From Linyphia triangularis (Eukaryota; Arthropoda; Arachnida; Araneae; Linyphiidae): a stretch of DNA of 64,000 nucleotides. Each line of letters starts with the position of its first letter. Within the stretch, counting starts at the first letter, position 1. A model generated the notes under the pieces. It had not been told where the DNA came from. It saw only the letters and a program-made list of their open reading frames with translations, and did no database searches. The position numbers and the translations under genes are program-made. Positions 11,631 to 22,639 of this stretch are shown here, piece by piece. The DNA is taken from contig OZ021729.1 of the NCBI GenBank assembly GCA_963978545.1, positions 10,396,001 through 10,460,000 on the forward strand, given 5' to 3'.

Positions 11631-14600
11631 TCAATTCCGGGCGGCTTTTGATAAATTCTCTTTTATCTTTTTGAAGCAATCACCATTCATCTCGCTTTCA
11701 ACTTTTTCAATTGCTATTTTAGACATTTCTTGAGTGCATTTCTGAAACAAAAACATATATTTAGAGATAAGTTATTTTCTATGTTAATTGTTAAGTACTC
11801 CAAATAAAACACTGAGATTTAACAGTTTTTAATTATAGTACAGTACGCCAGTACGCAAAAAAAAAAAAAAAAAAAAAAAAAAACCACCTATATAATGTTT
11901 CTATTTAAAAAAATTTAAAACTTGTTTTATTAATAGATAATTAATTACTAAAAAACTGTTCAATACAAAGGTTACATGTTATTTATGTTTGGCCTTAAAC
12001 AAACTATCCTTTGAAATAAAAATTGCTAAAATATATTAACTATTTAAGAATTTATGGCCAAAAAAACAAATTTTCTTTTTAACATTAATTTATCATTTTT
12101 CTGACATTATTTAAATTATTAACCACTCATTGGAAAATTTTGAAATCTAGTATTTAGACGTTTTTTGGATTCTAAATCTAAATATGGTATAATATTATAG
12201 GGTTGCCATTGAACTTTTTAAAGTTTGGTTTAGTTTTAATATGTAGATGACCCCTTATGATAAAAAAAATTATATACAATTACTAAAGACCTTCCACAAT
12301 TTACAACGGTACTTGACTTTTGTTATGTCATCAATTAGAATCCAAGATATAGCCATCGTTTGGATTTTTTTGTTTGTGTACTACTGAATTAATCTGTTCC
12401 AAACTAAGTGTGTGCGTTAAGGTTGATTATTAAAATTTTTACTGAACATACTTTTTTGGTTATATTTAGTCATTTCAGTATATTTAAAATCGAATTTTCC
12501 AAAAGATTCTAAGTAACCATAACTACATAAACCTTCAAAACTGTATTGTCACATATTCGTTTCATCTATAGCTGTTCAATGCACATATGTGTCCCAAAAT
12601 ACACTATCTATACTAAACTTCAACTTAACTAGACATCACTTAGACGATAGATCGTCACAGTGCTCATAGGTATTTAATCCATTTTGGCGGCGTGAAAGCA
12701 TAATGTTCGCCAAACCACAACCCTGTAGAGAACAAAAGGCTATAAGGTTTGGCGAGAATTATGTCTTCACTCCACCAAAATGGATTAAATACCTATGAGC
12801 ACTGTGACGATCTATCGTCTAAGTGATGTCTAGTTAAGTTGAAGTTTAGTATACCAATAAGTATTTGGACACCCATTCAAATGAGGATATCTTCTCAGGG
12901 GGGCAGCATAGACACCTGCAATTCACATCAAGAGGACATCTTTATGTAATATATCTATAAGTAAAACAACTCAGTCGCATATTGAAATGCAAAGTGTTCA
13001 TTCGAAGCATATGCAAAAGAATGGAGTACCATTAGTGTGCAGTTGTACAGATGCATTTACACTAAAAATCACGCAACTCATGGAGTTGACTTTTAGGGTG
13101 AGATATGATCTCCTCTGTCATCAGTGTTTACTTAGCACTGGATTCTTATACTCAACATGAGTTTCTTGATGAATTCTAGTGGCTAAATTGTTCTTCCAAC
13201 CTTTTGAACTGTTTGCAAGTGATGGAAAGTTCCCAGTACATTAAATTTTTACACAATGTATATCGTAGAAGCGTTCCACACATGCTTGATGAAATTTGTA
13301 TTAGAGGAGTGATCTGGTTTACTTATAGGGGTGATATTAGTATTTTGTAACCATTTGTCCAAAGCAAAAGTGGGATTAAATTTTCCATAACCTTCAATAA
13401 ACACGATTTAAAAACTGATATTTCACAATTAAAGACTTGTCTAGATCAAGGTAACTCATTTACAGTGAAAAAGTGGAATTTAATTATGTTTTGCGCTGTT
13501 AGGAAGCTTAAACAATTTCAACATATTGAACCTAAAGACCAAAACTCTTTTCCCACCAAATCGTTAACTTGAATTGGCATTTACCATGAAATATCATGTT
13601 CCCATCGTTTCTGCAGATCATCTGATGTCCAATATCACTCATAAGACTGAAATTTTTTTTTTGTAAGCAGTATCTGATATTTAAAAGATTTGGTCTTTGG
13701 GTGCCATTTGTTGAATTGGTTTAATAAGTTCTCCAAGACCTCAAAAGATAATTAAATTCGACTCTTTCACTGAAATTATGTTAACTTGATCTAGACAAGT
13801 CGTTAATGGTGAAATGTCGGTTTTTTAAAACCATGTTTATTGATGCTTATGGTAAATTTTATTTCACTTTTGCCTTGTATAAACTATTAAAAAATATCAA
13901 TATTGCGACTATAAGTAAGCCAGGTTACTCTTCTAATCTAAATTTTAGCAAACATGTGTGGGACGCTTCTACGATATGCATTGTGTAAAGATTTAATGTA
14001 TTGGGAACTTTCTATGACCTGCAAACTGTTCAAAACATGTTACAAACCATTTAGTCACTAGAATTCGTCAAGAAACTCATGTTAAGTATGAGAATACAGT
14101 GCCAAGTAAACATTGATGACAGAGGAGATTATATCTCACACTAAAAGTCAACCCCATGACTTGCGCGATTTTTAAAGTAAATGCATCTGTACAACTGCAC
14201 ACTAATGGTACTCCATTCTTTTGCATATGCCCCCACAGTACACTTTGCATTTCAATTTGCGACTGAGTTGTTTTACTTATAGATATGTTACATAAAGATG
14301 TCTTTGCTATGTGCCCCCACAGTACACTTTGCATTTCAATTTGCGACTGAGTTGTTTTACTTATAGATATGTTACATAAAGATGTCTTTGCTATGTGCCC
14401 CCACAGTACACTTTGCATTTCAATTTGCGACTGAGTTGTTTTACTTATAGATATGTTACATAAAGATGTCTTTGCTATGTGGCCCCACAGTACACTTTGC
14501 ATTTAAATTTGCGACTGAGTTGTTTTACTTATAGATATGTTACATAAAGATGTCTTTGCTATGTGCCCCCACAGTACACTTTGCATTTAAATTTGCGACT

Positions 14601-17600
14601 GAGTTGTTTTACTTATAGATATGTTACATAAAGATGTCTTTGCTATGTGAATTTCATGTGTCTATGCTTCTCCACTGAGAAGATGTCCTCATTTGAATGG
14701 GTGTCCAAATACTTATTGGTAGACAGTGTATATAAACTGTGATCAAACGTCATTTTCTCTGTATAATGGAGTGAATTTTAGGAGATATGTGCATGAATTT
14801 ACGGCTTTTATTAAACATGCTTGTTTCTGTTTTTGCATGACAATTTTGGAATAATATTATTAAACTTACTATGCATGTTCCTTAGATTTGTCCCCTTATT
14901 CCCCAGACCTGGATTCCTCGCACCTTCTTATTCTTCAAACGTTGGATTTTTAGCTATGGGATAATTTATGGAGGACATAATCTATAGGCAGAAATCCTAC
15001 GACTTAGTTCGACCAGAAAATTATCATTAGGTTTGAAATATTGGTCATCTCAACAGACGTACAGACGTTCTCATCATGATGGTGGCGGTTTGCAAAGAAT
15101 CAATCAGGTGCATAGCAAACACATTGGGAATATGGTTTTGTAAATGGAAGATCATGCAAATTTAATTCCCCTTATTATGATGAGTCCATTTTTCTATGCA
15201 CGTGTTCAGTAAAGTTTTAATTATGTTAAATATATTTTGGCGCAATCTGTATTTGTGCTATTTGTAGTGGTCAAGTTGTCACGTCCGGTCGAACTTTGGT
15301 ATGGAAATAGTCCGAGAGGCGACTGCAATTTTTGGACCCCATCGAACATCATTCTGAATTTTTTAGAGAAATTGGAGAAAAGTGATTAGATTAGGAATCC
15401 ACTGGTCTGCCGTGGCAAAAATGGCCGAAACTGATCAATAATCGACTTGGAATGAGTTGAACTAAAATCCGATTGCCAAATGTGTCATAACTTGCCAAAA
15501 ATAGAACAAACTTATTCGTTTGGTAACCCTCATCATTTTGATTTTCAATGAGAAAAAGAGCAAACGATTTCTGATCTTTGGCTTGGAAAACGTGTATCTT
15601 TTAAAAGTAAGCCAAATTGGCGACATCAGTTACGTCATAAGTGACGTAATATTTTTTGCCAACTTGGCTCCCTTTTAATAAATACAAGTAGACCGTCGCC
15701 AGATATCTGAATCGTCTGCAACCTTCTTAATTGATAATTAAAGAGTGAGGGTTACCAAATAAAAAGAAAAATGCTCATTATTTGGCAAGTTATGGCGCAT
15801 TTGGCAATTGTATTTAGTTCAACTTATTAAAAGTCGATTTTTGACCAGTTTCGGCCATTTTTGTCACGGCAGACCAGTGGATTCGTAATCTACTCACTTT
15901 TCTCTAATTTCTATAAAAAATTCAGAATGATGTTCGATGGGGTCCAAAAATTGCAGTCGCCTCTCAATCTAGAAGTCATCTTGGCGAGGCTTCTCAACGT
16001 ATCACACTCTTTTCCGTCATTTGTAGTTTTGGCTGAAAGTTGACCAGATTGGTCAGATTTAGACTAAACAAGATACTTGTAGAAAAAGAAATCTCATTGC
16101 CATTGGTATTTCCATGAGCTTTCACTCATGCTGTCTTTAGATTTCATAATGTAATGTTAATAAATTTCATAAATTGATATTTATAGTTTTTATTTTTTCA
16201 AGAAACGCAATTTAACAAAATTCTTACCATCATGGCTCTCACTTCATCCTCGCTCATTGCCCTCAACCAAGCACTAAGTTCTTCCTAAATACAGGACACA
16301 AATAATAATTTAGTTGGTTGGTTGGTTAGAGTTTAACGGCTCAAGTGCAACACGTGGGCCATACTGCGCCAATACAGATAATGAGTCGTCAGTATGAATT
16401 AAATCGTAATTTTTCTTTTGCACCGAATGGTAATATTAATAGTAATTATAAAGAGGTTAGTTCCTAATACAGACTTTATATGGAGGTTACTATTTATATT
16501 ATAAGGGAGTCCTACCTGTTTCTGATCTGCATCTGATCCATCTTCGGCCATTTCGAATCGGCCAAGCTGAAAAAGCATCAAGAAAATACTGCGTTAAAAT
16601 ATTTTTGTTATTTTGAGATGCTGCTTAAAATCAACGTTTAACCCAAAAAATGTACTTGACTCGCACATGAGCAAACACCATTTCGTGTGTCTATGGATAC
16701 AAAGTTTGGATAATTACAACTTTTGGATAGCTTATAAGCTGCTTAACTACAACTTTTGGATAGCTTATAAGCCGCTTCTGCTCTGTCCTCCTAGGTTGTT
16801 CATAGTTACCAACAGATTTGAACTAATTTGGGGAAGTTGTTAACATAAATATCAGTGGTGTAACCAATCACTATGCAGAAGTTTTAGTAGTTGATCAGTG
16901 GTCTGTGGCAACTGAAGTAGGGAAAAACAAAGTATAAAAATGTGCTTAAATCAAACAATCAAACACTAATTCAGACTTTAAATGATTCATAACGTCTAAA
17001 ATTTTGCTATATTTAGTTATTAATCTGTTTTTAAAGGTCTTTTCATTTGCTAGTTATTCTAAAGTATTGTTTCATTACATGTTCTAAATTCACAAGGTTA
17101 CGGAAGTTTTTAATACTTGATTTTAATTGTTTACTCTGTAAATACAATATCCTTTATATGATTTGGAAAAAAAAAAATAGTTTAATTGACATGCGTTATT
17201 GTGATGGATCCCATTTGTCACTCAAGTATTAGACTGAGAGGCGACTGCAATTTTTGGACCCCATCGAACATCATTCTGATTTTTTATAGAAATTAGAGAA
17301 AAGTGAGTAGATTACGAATCCACTGGTCTGCCATGGCAAAAATGGCCAAAACTGGTCAAAATTTTTGAATAAGTTGAACTAAATCCAATTGCCAAATGAG
17401 CCATAATTTGCCAAATAATGAGCATTTTTTTTTTTTATTTGGTAACCCTCACTCTTTAATTATCAATTAAGAAGGTTGCAGACGATTCAGATATCTGGCG
17501 ACGGGCTACTTGCATCTATTAAAAGGGAGCCAAGTTGGCAATAAACATTTCGTCACGGATGACGTAACTGATGTCGCCAATTTGGCTTACTTTTAAAAGA

Positions 17601-20600
17601 TACATATTTTCCAAGCCAGAGATCAAAAATCGTTTGCGCTTTTTCTCATTGAGAATCAAAATGCAGGGTTGCCAGAAGAAAAAGTTTGTTCTCTTTTTGG
17701 TAAGTTATGACATATTTGGCAATCGGATTTTAGTTCAACTCATTCCAAGTCGATTTATGATCAGTTTTGGCCATTTTTGCCACGGCAGACAAGTGGATTC
17801 GTAATCTACTCACTTTTCTCCAATTTCTATGAAAAATTCAGAAAGATGTTCGATGAGGTCCAAAAATTGCAGTCGCCTCTCGGACTATATACAATAAATT
17901 AAATGAAAAGTTAATAACAGTCAATTTTCAGAAGGTTATCGAAATGTTCATTTCCGGTTTCAATTATTAAGCGATAATGGCGAGCACCGATAATCAAAAA
18001 TATTGATTCAAAAAGAAAGTTATTCCTTAGATTGATCGATTAAATCTGATAAAGGTGTATAAGTTTGGATGGTCGTGCCGGCTCCTTGAAATAGACTGAA
18101 GGTTTGTCCTCATATCATAAAAGTAGAACTTGAGACGTGCTTGCACTAATTCAATGAGGTTTTGCATAGGTTTGGTTTTTCCGAGAAATAACTGTTATTT
18201 AAAATTAACTGTTATTTAGAGGATAATTAATATTAAGAAAATAACTATTGTTTTTTAATTCGGAATATTCTACTGTTATTGGAATAGTGTACATGAGCTA
18301 AGTGTTATTAAGAACATCGGACATTAGGAAAAGTGGAGTTTAAATTTGACGATATAAAATGGTGACACGTTGCACCATTTTTTGGGTAATTTTGAGAGTG
18401 ATTTGGTTTTCTGTTCATTCAATACCATTAATTAGTTCAATTTAAATAAGAAAACTTCAACACTGTTGTAAAATTATTGGAATAAAAATAATTTAAAATA
18501 ACTCAACAACGACTTAACAAAAACAGTCATAGGCATCTTTCTTATAAGAAAGAATTTAACGACGCAAATATACTGTTACGAATTTTTGTATATTTGTGGA
18601 TGTTTCGTGGTGTTGGTTTTGTAAATAGGAGGATTTGTGTACATTTCGCATGGGGCAGTGCGGTAGTTCGTCTTAACTTGACTTTCCTGTAATATGTGTC
18701 TTAATGCTTGATAGCAAGTTTTACAGAGATAACGCTGGGAAGCGAGTTTTACAAGGAGCAGAACATTTAACATTATGTAATGGCAATCTCGCCAAATTGG
18801 CGAGATAGAGCCAAGTTGGCGACTTTGGCAAATTTGGCGAGAAATCCCCAAATGCCGCCAAAATTGGCGACCATTTGGCGGCATTTTCGGTCCCCATGTA
18901 CATGTATAGGACTTTTCGACTACAATCTGGAAAGTTCTCCATATATCTACCTCTAGAAGTTTCAAGAAAGTTTGACTCCTATATAAGGCCAGCCGTGAGT
19001 TGAGTGAGTTATCTAGTTGAGTCCGTTAGTTGACTGAAATTACTGAGTTAGTTGAGATACTGACTGAGTGGAGTTACTGACTTGGTTGTCTGTCAGCGAG
19101 CATTCAGAGAGTTCCGAAAGCGAACTGTATTGTATTGTCTTTTGCGGCGATATAGCAGTTGTGTGTCAAGTTTAACTGCTGTTTTGTGCTCTATTGTTGT
19201 GAAAAGAGCTGTATTGAGTCTTCTAGAACGAGAAGTTCTGGAGTTGTAAGAGAATCTGCGAAGAGTTATATCGGAATAAATTTCTGCAAGTTTTGATCTG
19301 CTTTAGCTTCAAATCTTTCGAACCCATCCACGCAACAATACTTTACACGTAATATTGCATCGTTATTTACTATATTTTAAGTAGTAGTTTATTGTGTTTC
19401 AGTTTCCTTTAATTTTATATGCAACCTCGGAATATATAATAAAACGTTATATGGCATATTTTACGCAGATACTTACATTATATTTGTCGCTGCATGGTAC
19501 TTCTCCGCTTCTCATGGTTTCTAAACGTTTCAAATGAAAATGTGTGTTTTCATCAAAATATATCATTCATTCAGGTTCCATAAAAGTATATATTTAAAAA
19601 GGACTTTGTAAATAAAATGGTAATTGTGTAGCATTGGAAAAACAATTGCAATTCATAAATGAATTACTTGAAAGTCCAAGTTAATTTTACTACAACACCA
19701 AATTTATCTCTGATGCATACGAAATATAAAATAAAAATTGAAATAGAGTTTGTTCAAAACCGTTCTAAATCATATTTTTGGACGTTGAATGAAACAAATA
19801 TGCAGCGACATTTTAAATAACGTATGTTTACTGTAACTACACTATCTACTAATAAGTATTTGGACACTCATGCAATTGAGAATGTCTACAGTCCTGATCT
19901 ACGTCACCCTTGATTCCTATTCATGGTAGGCTCAACGCTGACTACTATTCCACTAATCTAGATAACTATCTGCTTCCTACCCTGTGGCAATTTTACGGGT
20001 TGGATCATTTTTACATCCAATATGACAAAGCCACTTGTCATGTTGCGAGGTCCACCATGGATTAGTATGATGACAGCAGGCAGAACTGACTGGACTGGCC
20101 AGCTCAGAGTCCAGACGTGAATCCTATGGAACACCTCTGGGACGAGTAGGATCGCCGAATTAAGGGGTTCAGCAACCTTCCAAACTCGATGAAAGAACGC
20201 ACATGTCCACTCCAAGACGAGTGGAAGAAAATACCACTGTCCATCATCCAAACACTTGTGGAAAGCATGCCCCGGAGTGTATGTACTGTAATTGCCTTAG
20301 GTGGAGGCTCTACCACCTATTGGATTTGAATAAATTGTGTTTATCGCTTTTATCACAGGTGTCCAATTACTTATTGGTAGATAGTGTATAAGAAGTTTTA
20401 TTGAACCAATCAAACCACTTATTTACTTCTCAGCATCAAATGAAAGTTGAGGTTTTAAAATTTGGCTTAGATTAAAGTCATATCTCGTCGAGTAGGTAAT
20501 TTGCATTTCAATGAGGATTCAGCTGCTTTTAATACTTTCTTAAAGTATTCTCTGTAGCTGACTGCCCAACTGAAGGTCTATTTTAACTGGTCTTATTTTT

Positions 20601-22151
20601 TGCTAAAACATCGAATAAAAAAATTAATCATACACTCTCTGTCCTGAATAATCTATCTTTTGTGTCGTGGTTTAAAAATACAACACGTTTTTTTAAACGA
20701 AAATTTGTATGTTTATAAGCATTCGGTAGAATATTGAAACTTGGTCAAGTTTGGAGTTTTTGTCTGACGTATGTATTTTCTCATAAAATAAGTTAAAATT
20801 ACCTTTTAAGTGTAATAATACATAAATAAAAAAGTATAACAAATATTCGATTATGCCTATGCGTACGTAATTCCGAGATTAAAGGTGACATTGGCCACTA
20901 CCATATAATGTTCCAGTCCAACATAATAATTAGTTGAAGAGCTATCCCATGCCATTGCTGTATCAATCAGATTAGTTTGGTAAATAGTGCAGGGAATACT
21001 AAACTTAACCCTTTTCACTCGTATGTCTCCGTATGGGGGACATCACTCGTTTTACCATCGCGCTCGTATGTCCCCGTACAGGGGACATCGCATCTGTATT
21101 GGGCAAACTGTGATAACTTAACCAACAGATTTATGTTCGAAGTATTTCTAAGTTGATTTGCTTTGGTGGAGGTGCCGGCATTAAGTTTCGCCCCTAAATA
21201 TTGTTTATATAGTTTGTTCATATTACATTTCTTAGATATTTAACCTTTTGCACTCCGAACCATTCTGGACGGCTACCAGCAGCTCAACCCTAGTGTTGCC
21301 CTTGCGCCAGTAAATTTCAACAAACCCAACCATCGACAAACTCTCCTTATCGCTCCTTTCAAGTTTCGCAGAAAAGTGCTCGGACCGTCGTGAACCAACA
21401 CTTCTCATTTGACACAAATTCCGCTGAAATGTTATATATCTTGGTAATTTTACCATATATTGATTTGATTTTTTGTGCCATTTCATGAGAAAACTTCAGG
21501 GAAACAGGTATTTCTCAAAAAGTTGTACTGGAAAAAGTTAATTCTCCGTAATCACTAATAAACTTTAATGTCCCCTGAGGGAGCACATCCGAGTGATATG
21601 CTAGATTATGATGTCCCCTGAGAGGGGACAGCTGAATGCAAAGGGTTAATGCAGTGTAGTGAAATATACTTAAGTTCTTGGTAGTTTCAATAAATTATTT
21701 TGACACGTTGAAAAATAAAATATTATGTGGCCACATTCCCATCCTAGGTCAAGGGGTGTGTTCAGGGGTTATATTTTTAAATTTTTGATTTAAGGATGGT
21801 AAACCGTCTAGTTAAATTGGAACACATTTCCATAAAAAAAAATTCATCTTGATTGAATATGAAAAAAAAATCCGAGTTAATTGCTAACTTTCTAAAGCGT
21901 AATTACGAGTGCAAATTGTTTTCACTCTTGCAAATTTAACAAGTATGGGTTTGACTTGCTGAGATAATAAGCAATGCAATTACAATAAAATATCAATCAA
22001 GTGAACATTCACAGGGGAGAAATAAAATAAAAACCTTACCTATAATGGAAGCCTTTAGTTTTTGACGTTCCTCTTCGCAGTTCACCTGAGCTCTCACATG
22101 TTGATGGAACAATGCACCGACTGTCACCAGAGTGAATAGTACCTTGTTCAT
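11631..22151 (-). CDS. SP2: small secreted four-cysteine protein, five exons
   Basis: Minus-strand exons are 22151-22040, 19520-19477, 16566-16516, 16284-16228 and 11741-11631; the exon 1 end may be off by one. They give 375 coding bases, or 124 residues. Intron phases are 1, 0, 0, 0. The signal peptide is about 21 residues, ends VRA, and is followed by QVNC. Further landmarks are EVPC in exon 2, LGRF opening exon 3, EELSAW opening exon 4, and two Cys 19 residues apart in exon 5 around the motif IEKVES. The mature chain is acidic/basic mixed and probably helical, with four Cys that could form two disulfides. A TATAAAAA box lies about 85 bases upstream of the ATG. Introns 1, 2 and 4 carry many transposons, but splice sites are intact. 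The closest relative is SP3. Function unknown. Confidence 0.85.
12611..12851. mobile_element. MITE-A copy 1 (241 bp) inside the foldback end
   Basis: A near-perfect palindrome with ends TACTAAACTTCAACTTAAC, flanked by TA on both sides. The arms contain GACGATAGATCGTCACAGTGC and a central pair of GTTCGCCAAACC / GGTTTGGCGAGAA words. It splits the left terminal repeat of the foldback element after CACTATCTA, so it inserted after that element. Other copies are at 54,393, 54,967, 58,070 and 58,313. Confidence 0.9.
14225..14655. repeat. 84-bp tandem repeat, about five copies
   Basis: Units begin at 14,231, 14,315, 14,399, 14,483 and 14,567 with the word CCCCACAGTACACTTTGC. The period is exactly 84 bases and divergence is low (a C/A change in two units). 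Because 84 is a multiple of three, the array stays open as a 28-residue repeat on the minus strand. That is an artefact of the period, not evidence of a protein. The left arm of the foldback holds only one unit, so the array expanded after the palindrome formed. Confidence 0.95.
15308..15971. mobile_element. MITE-B copy 1 (about 660 bp), SP2 intron 4
   Basis: A palindromic element. It begins TAGTCCGAGAGGCGACTGC and ends with the inverted form; the arms contain TTGGACCCCATCGAACATC, GGCAAAAATGGCCGAAACTG and GGTTGCAGACGATTCAG. The centre, near 15,640, has TTACGTCATAAGTGACGTAA. Full copies lie at 17,230, 30,483, 41,945 and 61,665; partial ones at 3,395 and 52,565. No coding sequence. The SP3 copy at 30,483 occupies the same intron site. 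Confidence 0.9.
17230..17887. mobile_element. MITE-B copy 2, SP2 intron 2
   Basis: Full-length copy of the 660-bp palindromic MITE, with TA at each border. The matching place in SP3, SP4 and SP5 lacks it. Confidence 0.9.
18187..18255. repeat. Short AATAACTGTTATTT minisatellite, SP2 intron 2
   Basis: About three degenerate units of the 18-19 bp word GAAAATAACTGTTATTTA. The array sits at the matching intron position in all four of SP2-SP5, with different copy numbers (see 35,371, 46,905 and 60,062). Confidence 0.75.
18574..19337 (+). mobile_element. Solo LTR copy 1 (764 bp), SP2 intron 2
   Basis: Starts TGTTACGAATTTT and ends CGCAACA, giving TG...CA termini with short inverted ends. It is flanked by a perfect 4-bp duplication ATAC. 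Inside are a TATATAA box (18,980-18,986) and AATAAA (19,275-19,280) in the right order for an LTR promoter and R/U5 region on the plus strand. No internal retroviral-type coding region lies next to it, so it is a solo LTR. Copies are at 31,345 (minus) and 37,877 (plus). Confidence 0.85.
18780..18895 (+). repeat. Cluster of TTGGCGA motifs inside the LTR
   Basis: Roughly eight copies of TTGGCGA / TCGCCAA-type words within about 110 bases, in both orientations, just upstream of the LTR TATA box. They recur in the other two LTRs (31,820-31,905 and 38,105-38,235). They could be regulatory sites or a spreading short repeat. Confidence 0.8.
19840..20386 (+). mobile_element. Deleted Tc1-like transposon with C-terminal transposase relic, SP2 intron 1
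   Basis: Inverted ends CACTATCTACTAATAAG... and ...TTATTGGTAGATAGTG are flanked by TA. Plus-strand translation from about 20,000 gives Tc1 transposase motifs: YDKATCHVARSTM, then LDWPAQSPDVNPMEHLWDE from 20,090, then LQDEWKKIPLSIIQTLVESM. These cover the second catalytic Asp and the catalytic Glu of the Tc1/mariner DDE domain. In-frame stops, and loss of the whole N-terminal half, make it dead. Confidence 0.92.
21009..21645. mobile_element. piggyBac-like MITE (637 bp), SP2 intron 1
   Basis: Flanked by TTAA (21,005-21,008 and 21,646-21,649). The ends read CCCTTTTCACTC and, inverted, CCCTTTGCATTC, close to the ends of the 204-bp element at 22,896. Near each end lie hairpins built from ATGTCCCC / GGGGACAT. 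A further CCTTTTGCACTCCG word at 21,245, behind another TTAA, suggests a second element end is embedded. The matching SP3 intron lacks it. Confidence 0.8.
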
Positions 22152-22233
22152 CTTCAGAGAATATCCTGGCCCGTTAACTGATGATACTAACGTTGCTGAG
22201 GATTCTCACATGTTCTTAACAAAACTACCAGGA

Positions 22234-22241
22234 TTTTTATA
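22234..22241 (-). promoter_or_regulatory. SP2 TATA box
   Basis: TATAAAAA on the minus strand, 83 bases upstream of the SP2 ATG. The same box is at 37,452-37,459 (SP3) and 62,637-62,644 (SP5). In SP4 it has changed to CCTAAAAA (48,850-48,857). Confidence 0.7.
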
Positions 22242-22639
22242 CTGGAATATCCATTGAATGGTGCCATGCATGAAGTTATTTTTCTTGCGCAATTGGAAAG
22301 GTTCGGAAACGCTTCATTTACGCAATATTTTTAGTATTGAACTAATCAAGGACACTAACCATGCATTTGGGATGTGAAACTGATCAAATAAGCTTTGTTA
22401 CGTGAGGGTTTCGTGAAAATGAACTGATTGTTCTTTTTTCGGGGTACTGGTTAATAAAGCTATATTTTCCCTTTCGCTTGTGCATTCCTTTATTTTTTTT
22501 TTCTTCCTGGAACTACATGCCATGTTTATTTTTGTGATGTGCACTTTGCTTGCAAATGTTTTCATCAGCTGCTAATGTGCTTTTATGGTATGAAAACCTC
22601 GTACTCCATATTGAAGTACTCTTTGTTCTGTATACTAAA

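Larger units (their letters stand above)
12602..14728. mobile_element. Tc1-type foldback element, 2.1 kb, in SP2 intron 4
   Basis: A giant inverted repeat flanked by TA (12,600-12,601 and 14,729-14,730). The terminal words are CACTATCTA then CCAATAAGTATTTGGACACC at the left (split by a MITE-A insertion), and the inverted form ending in GGTAGACAGTG at the right. The arms pair over most of their length: for example ACACTAAAAATC near 13,060 pairs with the block near 14,165, and CTTGTCTAGATCAAG near 13,436 pairs with CTTGATCTAGACAAG near 13,787. The centre is near 13,620. The right arm holds an 84-bp tandem array. The ends match the Tc1 element at 19,840, so this is probably a non-autonomous derivative of the same family. 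No transposase remains. Confidence 0.85.

Noticed and set aside
14077..14502. A 141-residue open frame of 28-residue repeats on the minus strand
   Set aside because: It lies in the 84-bp tandem array of the foldback element. The period is a multiple of three, so any frame without a stop in one unit stays open.
18576..18965. A 129-residue frame, with a similar one at 37,917-38,312
   Set aside because: Both lie antisense within solo LTRs. Their similarity reflects the shared LTR sequence, not a conserved protein.
19958..20316. Two minus-strand frames of 70-97 residues
   Set aside because: They are shadows of the plus-strand Tc1 transposase relic, which carries the recognisable DDE-domain motifs.
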